This document shows, one piece after another, positions 12,410 to 23,300 of a stretch of 64,000 nt of DNA. Location of the stretch: contig NC_084781.1 of NCBI RefSeq assembly GCF_028858725.1, positions 2,116,513 through 2,180,512 on the forward strand, in the 5' to 3' direction. This DNA comes from Colius striatus. Its lineage: Eukaryota; Chordata; Aves; Coliiformes; Coliidae. The position numbers and the translations under genes were made by a program. The notes under the pieces are model-generated. The model was given only the letters and a program-made list of their open reading frames with translations. It did no database searches and was not told where the DNA came from. How positions within the stretch are numbered: position 1 is the stretch's first letter; every line of letters starts with the position of its first letter.

Positions 12410-13110
12410 AATTAACCTCCAGGCTCCAAAACAAGGGCTCCCAAAAGAAGTAGAAACTTATTAACGGTAGCTAATTAAAACCAAAGCTTTAATCAGTCTG
12501 AATCGTGGAAACCGACGCAAAGATGCCAGGGTGGGGTGTTGGGGCCGCTGCCTGCCCTGCACACGGGGTACCCAGCAGCATCCTCATCGCTCAGGAGCTG
12601 CATCTCCATCCCCGGAGCCTCAGCCATCCCTCCTCCAGCTGCCCCGGCCGCTTCACAAAGGGGACCCAGGCGGGTTGGTCCAGCGACACGCCTCTGCCTT
12701 TGTCTGCCTTTCAAAACCAATATCCCGGCCCCAGATGGGTTAATACATAATGCAGACAAGCAAATAATTGCTTGCCTTTGTAGGGCCGTCAGCGCTGGGT
12801 CCCCGGCCCTCTGATCCCCCATTAGCGGCCATGCAAACGAGCCTTCCACCCAATTAAGCCCAGCTTTGATCGAGCCTTTCCCAATGATGTGGCGGTCCCA
12901 AACTAACGATTCGCACATGAGCCACTACCTGTTAAACCCGGAGCCGGCTTCCTTCGGGGCCGAGCAGCCCTCGCCCCTCGCCGTGCCCCAGCTGCCGAGC
13001 CCCTGCCCGCCTTCCCCCGGCCCTGAAGGGAGGCTCGGCTGATGAATGAGCTCGCCCAAGTCTATATTAAAGAAGCAGAAATGGGATGTTAATAGACCCC
13101 CGAGTCGCTC
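12410..13110. promoter_or_regulatory. Candidate regulatory island, AT-rich homeodomain and E-box motifs
   Basis: Unique sequence between two satellites. Motifs include cttattaacggtagctaatta (12458), gctttaatcag (12485), gttaatacataatgc (12738), caaataattgcttgc (12760), cccattagcggcc (12818), cacccaattaagccc (12847) and tctatattaaagaag (13061). An ataattaacagctgg block (TAATTA next to a CAGCTG E-box) lies just upstream at 12251. The mixture resembles a conserved developmental enhancer, but conservation cannot be tested here. Confidence 0.4.
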
Positions 13111-13379
13111 GTTTCGAGAACACATGGGCTCCGCTTCCCGAAGGCGCCGGTAATGAGGCGGGCTGGGACGCCTGCGAGGAGACCTCGACCCTCCAGCCTC
13201 CTGCTCCTGCCAGGAGTGGGGGAGAGACGGGCTGACACTCAGCCTCCACATCCCACAGCTCATCTCCGGGTCAGCCCCCAGAGCATCGCAATCTGCTCCC
13301 CTAAAGCATCCCGCTGCCAATCCCGAAAGCATGCGGTGCCCTCCCTGAAACATCTCGGGCTCACACCCTGGTATTGTCT

Positions 13380-14440
13380 CCCAAAGTATCAGCACCTCGG
13401 CATCAGCACCTGAAGTGTTCCAACACCGTCTCCCAAAGCATCCCAGCATCAGCACCTGAAGTGTCCCAGCACCGTCCCCTAAAGCACCCCAGCATCAGCA
13501 CCTGAAGTATTCCAGCACCATCCCTCCCAGCACCCCAGCATCAGCACCTGAAGTATTCCAGCACCATCCCTCCCAGCATCCCAGCATCAGCACCTGAAGT
13601 GTCCCAGCACCGTCCCCTAAAGCACCCCAGCATCAGCACCTGAAGTATTCCAGCACCACTCCCCAAAGCATCCCAGCATCAGCACCTGAAGTGTCCCAGC
13701 ACCATCCCCTAAAGCATCTCAGGATCAGCACCCCAGCATCAGCACCTGAACTGTTCCAACACCATCTCCTAAAGCATCCCAGTATCAGCATCCCAGCATC
13801 AGCACCTGAAGTGTCCCAGCACCATCCCCTAAAGCACCCCAGCATAAGCACCTGAAGTGTTCCAACACCATCTCCTAAAGCATCCCAGCATCAGCACCCC
13901 AGCATTAGCACCTACAGTGTCCCAGCACCATCCCCTAAAGCATCCCAGCATCAGCACCCCAGCATCAGCCCCTAAAGTGTCAGCATCATCCCCTAAAGCT
14001 TCCCACCATCATTCCCTATGGCATCTCAGCATCAACCCCCGAAATATTCCACCACTGTGCCCTAACACACACAGGCATCTCTCCCTCCATCCCAGCATAA
14101 TCCCCTGGAGCACCTGGCATTGTGTCCTGCAGCATCCTGCTATAATCCTCTAAAATATCTCACCAGCATCCCCCAAAGCACCATCCCCTAACATCTACAG
14201 GCATCTCTCCCTCCATCCCAGCATAATCCCGTGGAGCACCCTGGCATTGTCTCCTGCAGCACCCCAGGGGCATCTCCTAAAGGATCCCAGTGTATTTCCC
14301 CAATAAATACCAGCACCATCTCTTACAGCATCCCAGTGCACCCCCTAAAACACCCTGGCCTTATCCTTTGGTGTATCCTGGCATCACCCCCTAAAGAATG
14401 CCACCATCATCCCCTACAGCACCCCAGGGTTGTCCCCTAA
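13380..14440. repeat. ~46-bp minisatellite
   Basis: More than fifteen degenerate copies of a unit containing ccagcatcagcacctgaagt, gttccagcaccatc and cctaaagcatccc. The cleanest 46-bp periodicity lies in 13440-13900. Beyond 14.0 kb the units diverge and change length. Confidence 0.85.
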
Positions 14441-14514
14441 GGGTTCCAGTGCACCCCCCCCAAACCACTCCTAAAGCAACTCAGGGTCAGTCCCTAAATC
14501 ATTCATTCACCCAA

Positions 14515-15150
14515 GTCCACCCTGCCACCCCTCTAGCACCCCAAAGCCACACTCCAGCACCCCAATGTCACTCCTCCAGCACCCATTGTCATCCCCCAGC
14601 ACTCCAGTGCCACTCCCAGCACCTTAAGGACCCCAGTGCTACCCTCCAGCACTCCAGTGAGCCCTCAGCACCCAGTCACCCCCCAGCACCCCAGTGCCAC
14701 CCCTCCAACATCTACTGTCACCCTTCCAGCACTCCACTGCCCCCTCAGCACCCAGTCACCCACCAGCACCCCAGTGCCACCTCTCCAACATCCCCTGTCA
14801 CCCCATCACCCCTTGCCACCCCCCAGAACCCCAGTGTCCCCTCAGCACCCAGTCACCCACCAGCACCCCAGTGCCACCCCTCCAACATCCCCTGTCACCC
14901 CCATCACCCTTTGCCACCCCCAGCACCCCAGTGCCACCCCAGCACCCCAGTGCCACCCCTCCAACATCCACTGTCACCCCCCAGCACCCCAATACCACCC
15001 CCAGAACCTACTCTCACCCTTCCAGCACCCACTGTCACCCACCACCACCATCTACTACCCCTCTGGCACCTCAATCCCACCCTCAGCATCCCCTGCCACT
15101 TCCCTACCACCTCGCAGCACCCTCTGCCACCCCCCAGCTCACCCCCCTCT
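14515..15150. repeat. ~20-bp C-rich minisatellite plus poly-C run
   Basis: Repeated blocks of cagcaccccagtgccacccc and ctccaacatcccctgtcacc in varying order. The array ends in a poly-C tract at about 15157-15169. The strong C strand bias makes quadruplex or i-motif structure possible. Protein-like ORFs here are low-complexity shadows. Confidence 0.82.
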
Positions 15151-15489
15151 CATCCCCCCCCCCCCCCCCAACCTCCCGCCGTGCCACAAACCTATAAATA
15201 TTCAAAAAGCTGCATTTTGCAGCAAAACTGCCCGGCTGGGGCTGGGGGGCTCCCGGGAGGGATGTTAATAACGGGGCTGCCAGAAATTGCCCCCCCTCCC
15301 TCGCTTCAATAGAGACCGGGGAGGGGGGGATGCAGCAGCTCATCTGCCCAGGCAAACATCTCATGGCTTGGTGCCTCAGTTTCCCCACTCCAACCCTGCC
15401 CAAGGGGGGAAAATAAAGCGGAATGAGCGAAAAGAAGGAGGAATAACTAAAAACAAACTTTGGGGGGAGTGTGGAGGGTGGATTTGGGG

Positions 15490-15830
15490 GACATTGGCAG
15501 CTTAAAGCCTTCGCAAACAGCCGCTAATCGCCGAATAAAAGGGCAATTAAACGGCGAGGCAGCGGGAATAAATCCGTTAAGGAGGAGGTGATGCCCCCGC
15601 GCTCGCTGTTTGCCCGGCTGATTAACGGGGATGAACCAGGGGGATTATCCATCGGGATGAAGCCGCTTCCTTTGTTTCCTTTCCCCATCCCAAGCCGGAG
15701 CGGTGATGGATGCGGGTGTGTCGGCTCCTGCAGCCCATCACCGCAGCCTCAGGCTTTAATCCCTACAACTCCCCCCTCCAAAACAAACCACCCCATACCC
15801 GCCCCAAATCCCAGGATTGCCGTTAAAAAC
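15490..15830. promoter_or_regulatory. Candidate regulatory island upstream of ROBO3
   Basis: Non-repetitive sequence with ccgctaatcgccgaataaaa (15518), gggcaattaaacggcg (15540), aataaatccgttaagg (15566), tgattaacggggatgaa (15618) and gggattatccatcggg (15639). Repeated TTAA/ATTA cores sit in a CpG-containing context between satellites. I infer a possible cis-regulatory element; there is no coding potential. Confidence 0.35.
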
Positions 15831-16159
15831 TTCCCTCCTCTCGCAATACTCGAGGAAAAAGGGCTTTAACGCTCTCTCTGGGGATTTACATCCCGTGTTC
15901 CTGGGGTGGAGATGTCCCATCCCCGCAGCTTCAGGGACACCCAAATTGTGGGGGATTCCACAGCATTTCATGCTCCAACGTTCCTTTCAACTCCTGTCCC
16001 GCGGGTTTATTGGGGTAAGAGTTGGAGCAATCGGTTATTCTGTGGGTTATTTCTTTTTCCTCTCCCTTTTTTCTCTCCTCCCCGCCCCGGGAGGATCGTA
16101 CCGGGAAATCCTCGGGCTGCAGCATCCCAAAGTGCACTCGCCTGCTTTCCCTCCTGCTC

Positions 16160-16406
16160 CAGATGTGCATCCCCGTGCCCGGCTGTGGCTGGAGTCCCCC
16201 AGATGTGCCCAGCTGCCCCAGACAGCTCAACTCTCCCCAGATGTGAACATCTCAGAGACCCCTGATGCTCCCTCCAGATGTGCACCCCCGGGGACTGGCT
16301 CCACACTCCTTCCAGATGTGCAAAGGAGAATGGGCTCACCTCACCAGCCAGACGTGAGGCTCCCTCTCCCCCTGCCCGTTGCAGCCCAGATGTGCACGCA
16401 GATGTG
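16160..16406. repeat. Decayed ~38-bp repeat retaining CAGATGTG E-box cores
   Basis: Seven exact CAGATGTG octamers start at 16160, 16200, 16238, 16275, 16313, 16387 and 16399, and one variant (CAGACGTG) starts at 16349. All except the last are spaced 36-40 bp apart. The sequence between them is largely unrelated, so this is either a degenerate minisatellite whose core has survived or a periodic E-box array. CAGATG is the E-box type preferred by neurogenin/NeuroD/Atoh class bHLH factors. It lies about 1 kb upstream of the ROBO3 start codon. Confidence 0.6.
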
Positions 16407-16504
16407 TGTCCCCCCTCCCCAGTCGTCCTCCCTCAACCCCCATCCCCCTTTTGCTCCTGAACCCCAACATCACCCCCACTTTCACCCTCTTCCAAGGAGG
16501 TCTC

Positions 16505-16640
16505 TAACACCAGGGTAATGAACCCCGTTCATGATTTCCACCCCCCGTCTCAACGGGGAACTGCCAGAGCAGGCGCATCGCTTCACACATCAGCCCCGGC
16601 GCATTAATTAAGCGGCTAATTGCTAATTGGGAATTCAAAG
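16505..16640. promoter_or_regulatory. Homeodomain-motif cluster proximal to ROBO3
   Basis: Contains agggtaatgaaccccgttc (16512), gcgcattaattaagcggc (16598) and ctaattgctaattggga (16615). These are four TAATT/ATTA cores within about 130 bp, roughly 750 bp upstream of the ROBO3 ATG. Mammalian Robo3 is known to depend on LIM-homeodomain factors Lhx2/Lhx9 in commissural neurons. That this cluster mediates such control is inference. Confidence 0.4.
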
Positions 16641-17089
16641 GCATCATTCACCCACGTTTGTGTGTCTCATCCCACCCCGCCCGGGTTGAAGGCCACCGCT
16701 GGTCTCCCCCACCCCAGAAGCGGGTCCCGTCCCACCCCGCACCCTGAAGCTGGCTTTTGGGGTTCACTGAGGGAGCACGGGAGTGTGTCCCCGTGTGGGA
16801 CTTTAGCTGGGGGAGTGACATCAGCCCGGTGGGGTGTCGGGTTATTTGGGACGAGGCCAAGACAGCACAGCCATCCCTCAGACCACCCACCCCCAAGGTC
16901 ACCCCAATACTTCTCCATCCTCTTCCACGGAGCCTCCGCCTCATATAGAACCCCCCTTTATCCTCACCCCTGCTTCTCAGAGCAAGGGGTAGGGGAGTGC
17001 CAGGGACAACCACCCCCCCGCCCCTTCCAGTACTGGCCGCGCCCCTGTTCCGCGCTGGACCCGGGGGGGCGGCGCCGAGGGCTCAGCCG

Positions 17090-17360
17090 AGTCGAGCCGA
17101 GCCGAGTCGAGTCAAACCAGGTCGTGCCAGAGCCAAGCTCATCTGAGTGCAGCCGAGCCGAGTCCAGCCGAGTCAAACCAGGTCGTGCCAGAGCCAAGCT
17201 CATCTGAGTCCAGCAGACCCGAGTCTAGCCGAACCGAGCCGAGTGGAGTCAAACCAGTCGTGCAGAGCCAAGCTCATCTGAGTGCAGCCGAGCTGAGCCG
17301 AGCCGAGTCAAATCAGTCGTACAGAGCCAAGCTCATCTGAGTGCAGCCGAGCTGAGCCTA
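17090..17360. repeat. 59-74-bp tandem repeat in ROBO3 5' flank or leader
   Basis: Four copies share gtcgtgccagagccaagctc and atctgag, with the block agccaagctc starting at 17131, 17192, 17266 and 17325 (spacings 61, 74 and 59 bp). They are separated by gagccgagtc-type pentanucleotide runs. The array ends about 20 bp before the ROBO3 ATG, so it is probably transcribed as 5' leader. Confidence 0.8.
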
Positions 17361-17376
17361 GCCGAGCCGTGCCGGG

Positions 17377-20300
17377 ATGCTGCGGTACCTGCTGAAGACG
17401 CTGCTGCAGATGAACCTGTTCGCAGACTCGCTGGGAGCCGAGGGCTCCAACTCCTCTCAGCTCCTGCTCGGTATCAACCAAACCATCGCAGCTCTCCACG
17501 TCCCCGGCTTCCCCCCGGGCAACGGTACGTGGCATCGGTTCCCCTCTCCCTGTCCTCTTGTCCCGGGGTCTCCCCGCCTCTGGTCCAGCCCGTAGCCCCC
17601 AAGCCCAAGCTGGGATCCCACCGGCACCGGATCCCCAAACTGGTCCCGTTTCCCTACTCCGGAATCTGTCCCGTGTCGTGAGACAGAAGAATCGGGAGTG
17701 GTACCCTGTGCCCACAGAGTCCCCGTGATCCCAAACCGGGACCAGCCCAGTGTCCCCAAACCGGGACCAGCCCAATGTCCCCACACTGGCCCCTAGACCC
17801 TATGTCAGGACTGGTGTCCCCAAGCCACCCCCCGTGTCCCCACATCTCTAACCGGGAGGGATACCTATTCCCAAACTGTTCCCATGTCCCCACACTAATC
17901 CTCAGGGGACCAGCTCCGTGTCCCCAAATCGTCTCTGTGTCACCACACCTCCTCCCTGACTGAGCTGGAAGATACCCCATGTCCCCAATAAGTCCCGTGT
18001 CCCCAATCTCCAAACTAGAATCGACCCAGTGTCCCCAAACCAGCTCCAGTGCCCCTAAACTGTCCCTGTATCCCCACACCCAATCTCACCCTGAGCTGGG
18101 AGATACTTTGTGTCCCCAGACCACCCCTGTGTCCCCAAACCAGCCCTGCGTTCCTGAGCCAGGAGGGACCCCAAACTGTACCCATGTCCCCAAACTCCCA
18201 GTGTCTGAGCCAGGACAGACACCGTGACCCCAAACCAGCCCCGTGCTCCCAAATCATCCCTGAGCAGATGGGGTGGGAGGCAGTCAGGGGCAGAGTGGGC
18301 TGGCTGTGGGTACCAAAGGGGTGCAGAAGACCATGTCCACCCGAATTAGAAGCCTTTGTTTTTGAGCTTTTCCCCTCTTTTTATGAGTCTGAACTTCCCC
18401 CTTCAGCCAGCTCTGGGTGGCCAAAGAGAGGGAGGGGTTATCCCTAACCCCTCATGAGACCCCCCACCTCGAAACAGGAGGGAGCCTGCTCTGACCCTTT
18501 GCTCATCCCAATTAGCCACGGAGCCCAGCTGCGGCTTCCTCGCTCCTGCTGTGCCCACCCCACCCGCTGCTGCCCCACGGGGTACCCGGTACCCTGCAGC
18601 ATCCTTCCCTAACCCCATGGCAGCCGCATCCCGTCCCCATGACAACACACGACCACTCCCCCCCACCTCCTCTCCTCTTTCCCTACGGCAGAATCCCACC
18701 CTCAGCTGGAGGACACAGCCCCCCGGATCGTTGAGCACCCCACGGATCTCCTGGTCTCTAAGGGAGAACCGGCAACTTTGAGTTGCAAAGCAGAAGGTCG
18801 CCCATCCCCAGCTGTGGAGTGGTACAAAGATGGGGAGAGGGTGGAAACAGACAGGGAAGACCCTCGTTCCCACCGCACCCTCCTCCCCGGGGGGTCCCTC
18901 TTCTTCCTCCGCATCCTCCACGGTCGCCGAGGGAAGCCTGATGAGGGAGTCTACGTGTGTGTGGCCAGGAATTATCTAGGAGAGGCCATCAGCAGGAATG
19001 CCTCGTTGGCAGTGGCCGGTGAGTCCGCCCTGGGGGTGGGGACACGGTGGGGAGGGGGATTTGGGGGGTGGGGAGTGACACTGCTGAGCCCACTCTGCTC
19101 TGGCAGCTGTTGGAGGGCGGGGGGTGAGGGGCTGTGAGGATGCTGGGGGGGAAAAAGAGGGGAAAAGGAGTGAAAAGAAGCAGAAAGAAGGGGAAAGACT
19201 TGAAAAGAAGGGAAAGAACTAGAAAGAAATGCAAAGGAGTTAAAGCAGTTGAAAAGAACTGAAAGTAAGTGGAAATAAGTGGAAAATAGTGAAAATAAAT
19301 GGTGAAAACAAGTGAAAAGAAATGAAAGGAAGGAGAACTAAGTGGAAATATATGGAAAGAATTGGAAAGAAAGGAGAATAGGTGGAACTAAAAGTGAAAA
19401 GAAACACAACTGAGCAAGAAAAGTGGAAAAGAAATGAGAAGAAATGGAAAGAAACAGGAAGAGGTGAAGGGAAATGAGAGGAGATGGAAAGAAAGAAACA
19501 CCAGGGGAAAACAAGTGGAGATAAATGAGAGGGGAAATGAAACTTAAGTGAAAAAGAATGGAAGTGGTTGAAAAGGAAGGGAAATAAATGAAAGCAGAAA
19601 TGACAATAACTCAAAGTGAATCAAAACAAGTGACAATCCAACCAAATCCATGACAACCAATGCAAATAATGCCCTTGAGGCCACCCACCTCCCCCAGTGC
19701 TGCCCCCTCCACGCAGCCCCCACTGGGCGTGGGCACAGGGATGGGGAAACTGAGGCAGGATGGGGAAACTGAGGCAGGATGGGGAAACTGATCTCCTTTT
19801 CCCCCTTGCAGTGCTGAGGGATGATTTCCGACAGCCCCCCGGGGACGTGGTGGTGGCAGCGGGGGAACCGGCCGTCCTGGAGTGTGTCCCACCCCGCGGG
19901 CACCCCGAGCCCAGCGTCTCCTGGAAGAAGGATGGTGCTCGGCTGAGTGACAAGGATGAGCGTCTGACGGTGAGGGATAATGGGAGGGGAAAGGGACCCA
20001 AAATCAGGGGCCCCATCCAGGTTGAACTGGGCTGCTTGGCAGATCCGTGGAGGGAAGCTGATGTTGGCCACCACCCGCAAGAGCGACGCCGGCGTCTACG
20101 TCTGCGTGGCCACCAACGTGGTGGGGGAGAGGGACAGTGAGCCGGCTGAGCTGGTGGTCTTTGGTGTGTGGGGACAGGGAGGGCGTTTTGAGGGGTGTTG
20201 GGGGGGGTGTCATGCTGACAGGATTGATGGTTGCTATCCCTCAGAGCGCCCGGCGTTCGGCAAGAGGCCCCTGAACCAAGCGGTGCTGGTGGAAGGGACG

Positions 20301-23300
20301 GTGGAGTTCCCCTGCGAGGTGGTGGGTGACCCCCGGCCGGCGGCTCGCTGGCGCAAGGAGGAAGGCGAGATGCCAGCGGGCAGGTAAGCAGGAGGGCAAG
20401 GGAGGGAGTTCTGGCATTGCTGTGTGACTGGTATCTCGTGTCCCCATTGCATCCCCATCGTGTCCTCATCACATCCTATGTCCCTATTGTGTCCCCATCA
20501 CATCCCCATTGTGTCCCCATCGCATCCTACATCCCTATTGTGTCCCTGTCACATCCTGCACCACCATCACATCCTCATCACATCCTACATCCCCATCACG
20601 TCCCCATTACATCCTAAATCCTTGTTGCATCTCCATCGCATCCCCATCATGTCCCCATCACATCCTACATCCCTATCGTGTCCCCATCATCTCATAATCA
20701 CGTCCCCATCACATCCTACATCCCTGTTGCACCTCCATTGCATCCCCACCATGTCCTCATCACATCTCCATCACATCCCCATTGTGTCCCCATCACATCT
20801 CCATCACTTCTCCATTGTGTCTTATCACAAGCTACATGCCTATCCTGTCCCCATCACATCCCCATCGCATCTCCGTCATGTTCCATCACATCCTAGATCC
20901 CTATTGCATCCCCACCACATTCCCATCACATCCTACATCCCCATTGTGTCCTCATCACATCTCCATCGTATCCACATCGTGTCCCATCACATCCCACATC
21001 CCTATTGTGCCCCAATGACATCCCCATCATGTCCCACCACATCCTACATCCCCATCACATCCTACATCCCTATGGCGTCCCCATCACATCCGTATCACAC
21101 CCCCATCACATCCCATGTCCCTCTGGATTCTCCTGGCACCCCGACATGCTCCCTGGTGTCCCCAGGTGGGAGGTGCTCCCTGACAACACGCTGCGGATCA
21201 GCCGGCTGCAGCCCGAGGACGAGGGCACCTACACCTGCGTGGCCGACAACAGCGTGGGCAGGTCGGAGGCATCGGGCACCCTGACGGTGCATGGTAAGGG
21301 GAGGGTTCCCTGAGGGAGCACCTATAGGTGCTGGCAAAGCAGCTGGGCAAAAAGCCCTTGTCTCTCTTGGTGCTTGCTGTGGCAGTGCCCCCTCAGATCA
21401 TCACTGGGCCCCGTGACCAGACTGTCACCCCTGGCCAGAGCGTCACCTTCCAGTGCCAGAGCAGAGGCAACCCACCACCCGCTGTGTTTTGGCAGAAGGA
21501 GGGTAGCCAGGTCTGTCCCTCTTCCTGTCCCTGTTCCTATCTCTGTCCACATCTGTGTCCTCATCCTTGTCTCATCCCTATCCCCGTCCCCCTTCTTGTT
21601 CCCATCCTTGTCCCTGTCCCTGTTTCCATCTCATCCCATCCCATCCCTACCCCTGTGCCCATCATGTCCGTCTCCATCCTCATCCCATCTCCATCCCTGT
21701 CCCTGTGTCCACTCCAACACCATCCTTGTCTCATTCCATCCCCGTCCCTGTTCTCATCCTTGTCCCCATCCCTTTCCTCATCCCTGCCCCCATCCCATCT
21801 CATCCCATCATGTCCCATCCCCATCCCTATGGCCATCCCATCCATCTCCATCCCCATTCCTGTCCTAATCCTTGTCCCCATCCCCATCCTTGACCCTATC
21901 CCTATCTCCATCACATCCCCATCCTTGTCACCATGCCAATTCCCATCCCTGACCCTTTCCCCATCTCAATCCCACCACTATCCTCGACTCATCCCATCCC
22001 CATCCCCATCCCCATCTCTAACCCTGCCCCTATCCCCATCTCACCCCACTCTCTGCCCCTTCCCTTCCCCCAGACTCTGCTGTTCCCAGGGCAGCCCCCA
22101 CACCCCACCTCCCGCTTCTCGGTGAGCCCCAACGGTGCCATCACCATCACCGACGTGCATCCCTCTGATGCCGGTTCCTACCTGTGCCAGGCTCTCAGCG
22201 TGGCTGGCAGCGTCCTGGCCAAAGCCCGACTGGAGGTGGCAGAGGGTAAGTGCCACACTGGCAGAGAACAGACACACTGGTGCCCATCCAGGACCAAAGA
22301 TAAGTTTCCCTTCATCCCTCTTCACCACAGCACTGGCTGAGCCCCGACCGCCGGTGATCCGCCGGGGTCCTGCTAACCGGACGGTGCTGCCGGTGGGCTC
22401 CACGGCACAGTTGCCATGCTGGGTAGGGGACGGGGACCCCCCGGCTCGTGTGGGGTGGCTGAAGGATGGGAGTGCACTGGTGGGTGCCCAACCCCGTGCC
22501 AGTCTGCTGGAGAATGGCACCCTGCAGATCACCCACCTCCGGGTGAGCCCGCCCCGGGGGGCATTGCCGTGGGGGCAAAGGGAGATGGGTGCTGGGGACA
22601 GCGGGTGCTCAGAGTGGTGGGTGTAAAGGGATATGAGTGCTGGGGTGTGGTGGGTGCAAAAGGAGATGAGCACTAAGGACAGTGGGTGAAGAGGGAGATG
22701 GGTGCCCAGAGTGGTGGGTGTAAGGGGTTGTAGGTGCAAAGGGTAGTGAGTGCTGAGCGTGGTGGGTCTAAAGGGTAGTGGGTGCAAGGGGTTTTAGGTA
22801 CCAAAGGCAATGAGTGCAAAGGGTGCTCAGGGTGGTGAGTGCCCAGGGTGGTGGGTGCAAGGGGTGGTAGATGCAAAGGGATGTGGTTGCTCAGGGTAGT
22901 GGGTGCAAAGGGAGATGGGTGCTGAGGGTGGTGGATCTAAAGGGTGATGGGTGCAAGGGGATCTGAGGGTGGTGGGTGTCGAGGTGCCAGGTGCTCAGGG
23001 TGATGGGGCAGGAGCTCTTCCCTTTACAGGTGACGGACTCGGGGCACTACGAGTGTGTGGCCACCAGCTTGGCGGGCGAGACACGCTGGGGCAGCTTGCT
23101 GGAGGTCCAGGGTGGGTCATGGGGACATGGCTGCACGTGGGGACATGGCGACACCTGGGATGAGGCCACCCTAGATCTCCATGCATCTCCCCACAGGTGA
23201 GGGATCCAACCTCTCCCTACCTTTCCCTGAGCCTGGGGTGCTCCCCGGGCCACCCTCCACCCCTCTGGTCACCAACATCACCAAAAGCAGCGTGACCCTG

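Noticed and set aside
14398-15312. 304-codon Pro/His/Ser ORF
   Set aside because: It is the C-rich minisatellite; there are no splice or homology signals.
20424-21284. 286-codon Ser/His/Pro ORF
   Set aside because: It is the catcacatcc repeat of ROBO3 intron 5 joined to part of exon 6 in the wrong frame.
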